A stretch of DNA of 64,000 nt from Valencia hispanica (Eukaryota > Chordata > Actinopteri > Cyprinodontiformes > Valenciidae). Below, piece by piece: positions 59,286 through 64,000 of this stretch. Both the position numbers and the translations under genes were made by a program. The notes beneath the pieces are model-generated. The model was not told the DNA's origin. It worked only from the letters and a program-made list of their open reading frames with translations, and did not search any database. The stretch is from NCBI GenBank assembly GCA_963556495.2, contig OY747710.1, positions 38,395,000 to 38,458,999 on the forward strand. Reading direction: 5' to 3'. Position 1 is the first letter of the stretch. Every line of letters begins with the position of its first letter.

Positions 59286-59571
59286 TGCAACAGAGAACAG
59301 ACGCTGGGAATTAGTTACGTCACATATATATATGTTTCTTTGCTCACAGCTGATTGGTCAAACTTCATCTGAGACTTCATTCGTCTGAGATCGCGAATCC
59401 AGAACATAACCTGCCCCGGAGCAGGTTAGCCGTGCAGCGTAAGATACCATGGCAACGAACACCGATCAAAGCCGAGCCACTTTCATGGTACCCAAAACCC
59501 AGGGTTGGTGGAAACTAAGCTGAAACATAGCTGGCTAGCCACCTAATCCGGCTTCATGGTACAGGCCCCAG

Positions 59572-60015
59572 GCATCCAACAAAGGCCAGGGCTGTAAACA
59601 ATGTAAAAGAAATACATAAACAATGTATTTCTTTTAAAAGTCTATATTAAATTATTATACATTTATGGGAAATATAATAAAAAATTGTCTAAAAAAATTA
59701 TGATTTCAAAGGATTTATAAATGTTTTGACAAATTCAGTAAGGGCCTAAGGAGCACATGCCAACTGGTTTGGGTTTTCTGCATCTTGAAACTGGTTTATT
59801 ACTAAGGAGCATCATGTAAAAAAAAAAAAAAACGTCAGGAGGAGGGATTGCTGCAAAGTCAGTGACTCGATGCAATCAGCTGGAATTACTTCAATAACTT
59901 TTTAAGTAATTGGACTTCATGGGTTTATAACCATAATAGAATTTGAATGTATATCTTTGACTTTGAATCTAACTGCATGATTAAATCGAATGGACTGGAC
60001 TAAATATTTCTCCAT
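59572..60015. other. Gene-free stretch
   Basis: Nothing recognised apart from an A-run at 59818-59832. Confidence 0.4.
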
Positions 60016-60019
60016 ATAA

Positions 60020-60105
60020 ACAGTTTGTTTTGTTTTTGTAAATGCCTTGGGACGACATTTAATGGGGATTAGCACTATATAAACAAACTAAATTGGATTG
60101 CACCT
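60020..60105 (+). repeat. LINE/SINE 3' terminal motif
   Basis: TGTAAATGCCTTGGGACGACATTTAATGGGGATTAGCACTATATAAACAAACTAAATTGG is the typical 3' end of teleost L2-dependent retroposons. It is diverged and short. Confidence 0.5.
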
Positions 60106-61047
60106 AATCAATTTCTTAGAAAATGATAGAATTGAAAAAGAAGCACACCAAAAGTGTACACCAGCACAAAATTTATTTTACTCAGTAAACATGGTTTGCA
60201 TGTGGATAAAAACACCAGATGCTCAGGGAGAAGAATGGTGTGTGCTGGTCCCCTCATAACAGTAAATGAGACAAGAAAATCCAGCTTGGTTGGTTTTAGA
60301 GTATTTATTATAGAGGAAGAAAGGTTGATACAGCAGAATCATCAGTTCTTCTGATTCTCTTGTTTCAAAAAGTAGGGCGACCCAATCATGAACATAAGAT
60401 AGATCATAAAGACAAATAGTGTTATTTTGAGGCAGTTTTGAAAGACAAACAGGCAGACTGTGTCATAATCTCTGGACTGGTTGTTATCGCTCTCTCTAAA
60501 ATATCCACATGAACAGAAACAGTGAGTTGTTTGTTTCAGGCCAATTCATCCCGGTTGAATTTAAGCCACAAATTTACTCTCCATGGGATTTTATGTGACA
60601 AAATAAAGTGGAAACAAAATCATGTATTGTTTTGAAAAAAAAAAAAAGAGTAAAAATCTGTATAGTGTGGCAGGTATTTGTGTTCCAGCCCCCGTCTAGT
60701 CAATACATTGAATGTCTAGAGATGAAAATTGTTCTTATACTTCTATACAAATATAATCTTTAGCTAAACGGGGATGGACTCTCTTTAATAAAAACGGGAC
60801 CTCTGAAGACAGTTGGTTGGAATGGATTTGATCTAGGGGTGTCAGAATAACCGGCCAGACAAACGAAAGGATGCTTCTGGCTTTTTGCATTTTGAAAATT
60901 GCATGTCGTTTCCCTTTGATTTCGTATTTATGCATCACTTTGTTTTGGTCTGATTCTTGTTTGCTGATTAAATCTATCTCTGTCTGCACAGTACATGCAG
61001 CCTTGTTGTTGCTGTATGGGGTTTTCTTTTTAACTCCTTGTGTATAT
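60106..61047. other. Spacer and probable FAM83A 3' UTR
   Basis: This lies downstream of the FAM83A stop (minus strand), so part is probably its 3' UTR. The minus strand has no obvious long frame. A diverged dispersed-repeat piece is seen near 60580-60655. Confidence 0.4.
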
Positions 61048-64000
61048 CTATATTGGATGAAGTCCTGCTCCTCTGTAGCCTGCTGTGCATCTCTCCGTCA
61101 TGCTCAGGCTTCTTCCCAACGATGTGTTTCTGCTGTTCTGGAGGACTCTCCAGCCCGCCTGTCCCGTCTCAGGCGTACCACTGAAGGAGTTGTAGCGAGT
61201 TATCACTCTAGGTCCTGCAACCCTCTGAGGGCTCCAGTGGATTCTCTGAGTGCGATTTATCTGCTGGGAGGTGACAGGGTGGAGATGCATCTTGGCTCGT
61301 CCACCTGACTGGAACAGTTTGGAGTCTGCCTGCTGCTGAGGACTGAGAGAGGTTCCTAACCCTGCCGGGACTGGTTTTAAACAAGATTTCATTGTGTGAG
61401 AGGAGGAGTCTAGAGGACCCTGATACTGTTTCATGAACTCATCCTGCTTGCCGATTTCTCGAAAGGAGGTGTAGGGTTGGAGCTTGGACATGTACTCTTT
61501 GGGGCTCCTGAAAGAGATCTGATGGCTGGGATTTGATTGTATTTGCTGGGATGATGGAGGTGAGAGGAGTTTTGGTCGATCACATGGAAGTTCCACCTTT
61601 GGATAAACGTTTAGTGAGGAATCCCATTGGTTTCTTTCTTTTTTTATGCCTACCTTGAACCCTGAAGGTTCTGTCAGCATGTTTCTGTTCCTTTGCGGAG
61701 AGAAAACTCCTTCAGTTCTCCCATCCGGGTGAGCGAGACTGTGTTGCTTCTTGAAACCTGGTTGATGATGTACATCTTGCTGCCCGTGTGTTAGGGACAT
61801 AGCATTCAGAGAGTGTGGCTCTCGGACCTCCACATCCTTCTCAGCAGTGGGGTTGATAGTGGTGCTGCGAAGCCGAGACTGAACGTCTGAGAAGGTCTGA
61901 TCAGGAGGATGTGGGTGACCAGGGATCTGGTTCTGATTCCTCTCCAGTAGCTCCACCTTTGCTCTTGCTTCAACCTGGCCACCGGCCGCTCCCAATGTGT
62001 GCTCAGGCTTCCCCGCGGTTCCACTCTGCGTCCTGTACTCTGCTCCAGTTTGAACAGAAGACTTCAGCTCTGGAGCTGTTCTCTCTGTGTGTAACCCAAT
62101 GTCTGTTTTCTCTCTGGGCTGCTTATCACCTTGAGGAGACTGTGGCTCAGTCTCTCCATGTGACCATGGGCATGCTGCCACGGCCTTGTGGGATTTCCAG
62201 TTACAGCCGACAGCGTTTGGATGTTGGCGCGATGTGGGGTGAAGACAAAAAGACTGTGGCAGAGTGATGAAAGTGACAAAGCCAGGGACCGGCTTGGAGC
62301 TGGAGTAAAGTCTGAGGAACTCTCGATGGAAATGTGAGACCGAGCTGCCTTTGATGAGAACAAGAAGACTCCGATGGGCCTGCCCGGACAGCCATGTGAA
62401 ACTGAGGGGATCATCAGAAACAAGAACAGACCATAAGAAAAAGAGTTTTACAATAGTGGAGGTATTACTGGAGGAACGGGAAAGCTTTCTGATGGCGGTG
62501 TTTGTGTGTGCAGATGTACCTGTATGTACCAGTCAACACCTCATCCCAGTCAGCGATTATAAAACTCTCTGAAATCTGACCTGTCAGCTTCCTGCCCGTC
62601 TTTGCACAGTAGGTCTGACCCGGCACACTTCTCACTGACACCTTCTGTACACACCAACACACATCCACTATCGGAAACTTATACAGTAGTTTGCTAAAGC
62701 ATACATACTGATCTTTTTCCATATTTTTTGTCACGAACAAAGACCTCAGTGTGTTTTACTAGGATTTTACAAAGTAACATAACTATCAGGCGGGAGGAAA
62801 AATATACATAGTTTTCACAATTTTTTATAAATTTCTGAAAAGACAGGCGTGTATTTGTATTCAACCACATTAATGTAACTACTGATGTAGGTTTTGTGGG
62901 GCACGTCTTACCAGCTTTACCAGTATTCTGAGAGAATACGAGTTTTGCTCCTTCTTTTATGCACATTAGCTCAAGCTAAGTCAGATTGGATGGAGATACA
63001 TTTTCAAATGGTTTTCTTCAGTGGTCATTGGAGAGAGGCGGGGTACACCTTAAACAGGTCACCAGTCCATCTCAGTGCCGTGTATTTAGCTCCACCCATA
63101 CTTGAAGTGACTCTGACCAGCTTATCTGTGCTGCTGAAGAAAAGCATCTACACACCATGATGCTGCCACCGCCACATTTCACATTGGGGCTTCATTTTTC
63201 AGGGTGTTCATTTTCCTCCACAAAAACGTGGTGCCGTTGTTTGTTGATTTGTTTTGTCTCGTTTCTTTTTTTGTCTTTTGTAAAGGAGATTTACATGACC
63301 AATGGCTGTCCCACCTGAGCTGTGGTCCTCTGCAATTCCTCCAGAGCTACCATGGGCCTTATGGCTGCTTCTCTGATTAATCCTCTCCTTGCCTGGCATG
63401 TCAGTTTAGGTGGACGACCAAGTCTTTGTTGGTTTTTGGATGTTGAATTGGACAGTGCTCCGTTAGATCTTCGGGATTGTTTTATAACGTAACTCTGAAT
63501 TAATCTTCTCTACAACTTTATTGCTGACCTGTCTGCTGTTTTCTTTCTTTGTCATTATGTTGTTTGTTCTCTAATAGTCTTTATATTGAGATTTGATTAC
63601 ACACATGTGGACTAGTTGACTTTGAAAGGAAGGTGGTTACACAGAATTTTAGGGATTTTAGAGTTAATGGGGGATGAAGTCAAACGTATATCATATTTTT
63701 CACATTCTTATTTGGAAGAAGAAAAAAAAAAACATGAATAATTTTTCTCCCACTTCTCATTTCTATACTAATCTGTACTGATCCAACACATGATAAATCC
63801 CAATAAAATACATTGAGGTTTGTGGTTGTAACAAAAATAAAAAAAGTTAAATTGGTGTCAATACTTCTCCAAATCAAAAAAATACTTACTGGAAAGCTTT
63901 TGCTTATGAGACTGAACTCCTGCCACATGTTAACAAACCACTTCAGGTTAAGATGATCCAGCAGCAAATGAACGGACACGTTTCTCTTCCTGCTCGCCTC
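61048..64000 (-). CDS. fam83a: FAM83A orthologue, 3' exons (5' part outside window)
   Basis: Three minus-strand exons are visible: beyond 64000 to 63890 (VSVHLLLDHLNLKWF), 62644-62520 (KVSVRSVPGQTYCAKTGRKL and ESFIIADWDEVLTGTY) and 62401-61048. Phases match, and GTYS is completed across the last junction into FTWLSGQAHRSLLVLIKG and FLRLYSSSKPVPGF. This is the C-terminal half of the FAM83 (DUF1669) domain, a pseudo-phospholipase-D fold that in mammals anchors CK1 kinases. The last exon then encodes a ~400-residue Ser/Pro/Gln-rich tail that looks disordered. FAM83A rather than another paralogue is inferred from the convergent C8orf76 neighbour. Confidence 0.82.
62690..63880. mobile_element. Long-TIR dispersed repeat in a FAM83A intron
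   Basis: The left arm (about 62695-62875) and the right arm (about 63700-63875) are diverged inverted copies, sharing TTTTTGTNAC...ACCTCANTGTNTTTTANTNGGATTT. The body, with GCAATTCCTCCAGAGCTACCATGGGCC and CTGCTTCTCTGATTAATCCTCTCC, belongs to a widespread teleost non-autonomous repeat. A SINE fragment (AGGCGGGGTACACC...) lies at 63036-63075. The whole sits between FAM83A exons and does not touch their splice sites. Confidence 0.6.

Larger units (their letters stand above)
58218..59568. mobile_element. Internally deleted Harbinger element with intact ends
   Basis: The ends GGGCCTGTACCATGAAG and CTTCATGGTACAGGCCC are perfect inverted repeats. They are flanked by CAG at 58215-58217 and 59569-59571, the 3-bp duplication expected of PIF/Harbinger. 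Inside are the Myb-like gene on + and only the N-terminus of the transposase on -, butting against each other near 59036. The catalytic part of the transposase is gone. A (TA)n microsatellite at 58675-58732 lies in the Myb-gene intron. Confidence 0.88.

Overview
The window looks like nuclear DNA of a teleost fish. Genes are split by short introns with GT/AG borders, the intergenic DNA is AT-rich, and the mobile elements are those typical of fish (BEL/Pao, L2- and RTE-type LINEs, Harbinger, hAT, Tc1, tRNA-derived SINEs). Species cannot be read from the sequence. There is no bacterial, phage or CRISPR signal. All assignments rest on reading motifs; no database search was run.

Layout. From 1 to about 53.6 kb is an accessory region built around a decayed tandem array of secreted lectin genes, all on the + strand. 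Each unit originally coded for a signal peptide, a fucolectin-type (FTP/F5-8-like) domain and a C-type lectin domain. One copy (31233-32971) is intact, five exons and 284 aa. A copy at 38716-40273 is broken by two internal deletions. Relics lie at 2673-3373, 8231-12389, about 30130-30420 and 52806-52860, and one more upstream flank is left at about 53500-53560. Mobile elements have settled between and inside the copies: a two-gene Harbinger element (3.9-6.2 kb), LINE fragments (7-8 kb), an RTE-type LINE (9.8-11.6 kb), a nearly complete L2-type LINE with an esterase-like ORF1 and a copy of its own 3' end nested in its endonuclease (17.7-22.6 kb), a hAT element with a perfect 8-bp target duplication (26.1-27.6 kb), THAP and other transposon-gene relics (29-30 kb), Tc1 pieces (30.6 and 34.2-35.1 kb), a SINE (38.1-38.5 kb), a long-inverted-repeat element nested in a hAT element (41.5-44.7 kb), and a young BEL/Pao retrotransposon with 453-bp LTRs that differ at two positions (44.8-51.9 kb).

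From about 54.3 kb to the right edge is ordinary conserved gene territory. It holds a complete C8orf76 orthologue (54370-56982, +, eight exons) and the 3' part of FAM83A (61048 to beyond 64000, -). They converge tail to tail, as I recall for the human neighbours on chromosome 8. Between them lies an internally deleted Harbinger element with intact terminal repeats and a CAG target duplication (58218-59568). A long-TIR dispersed repeat fills a FAM83A intron.

How it works together. The host content is two unrelated housekeeping-type genes plus one functional-looking two-domain lectin, presumably secreted. The rest of the array records repeated duplication and loss, with mobile elements supplying much of the spacer DNA and some of the breaks.
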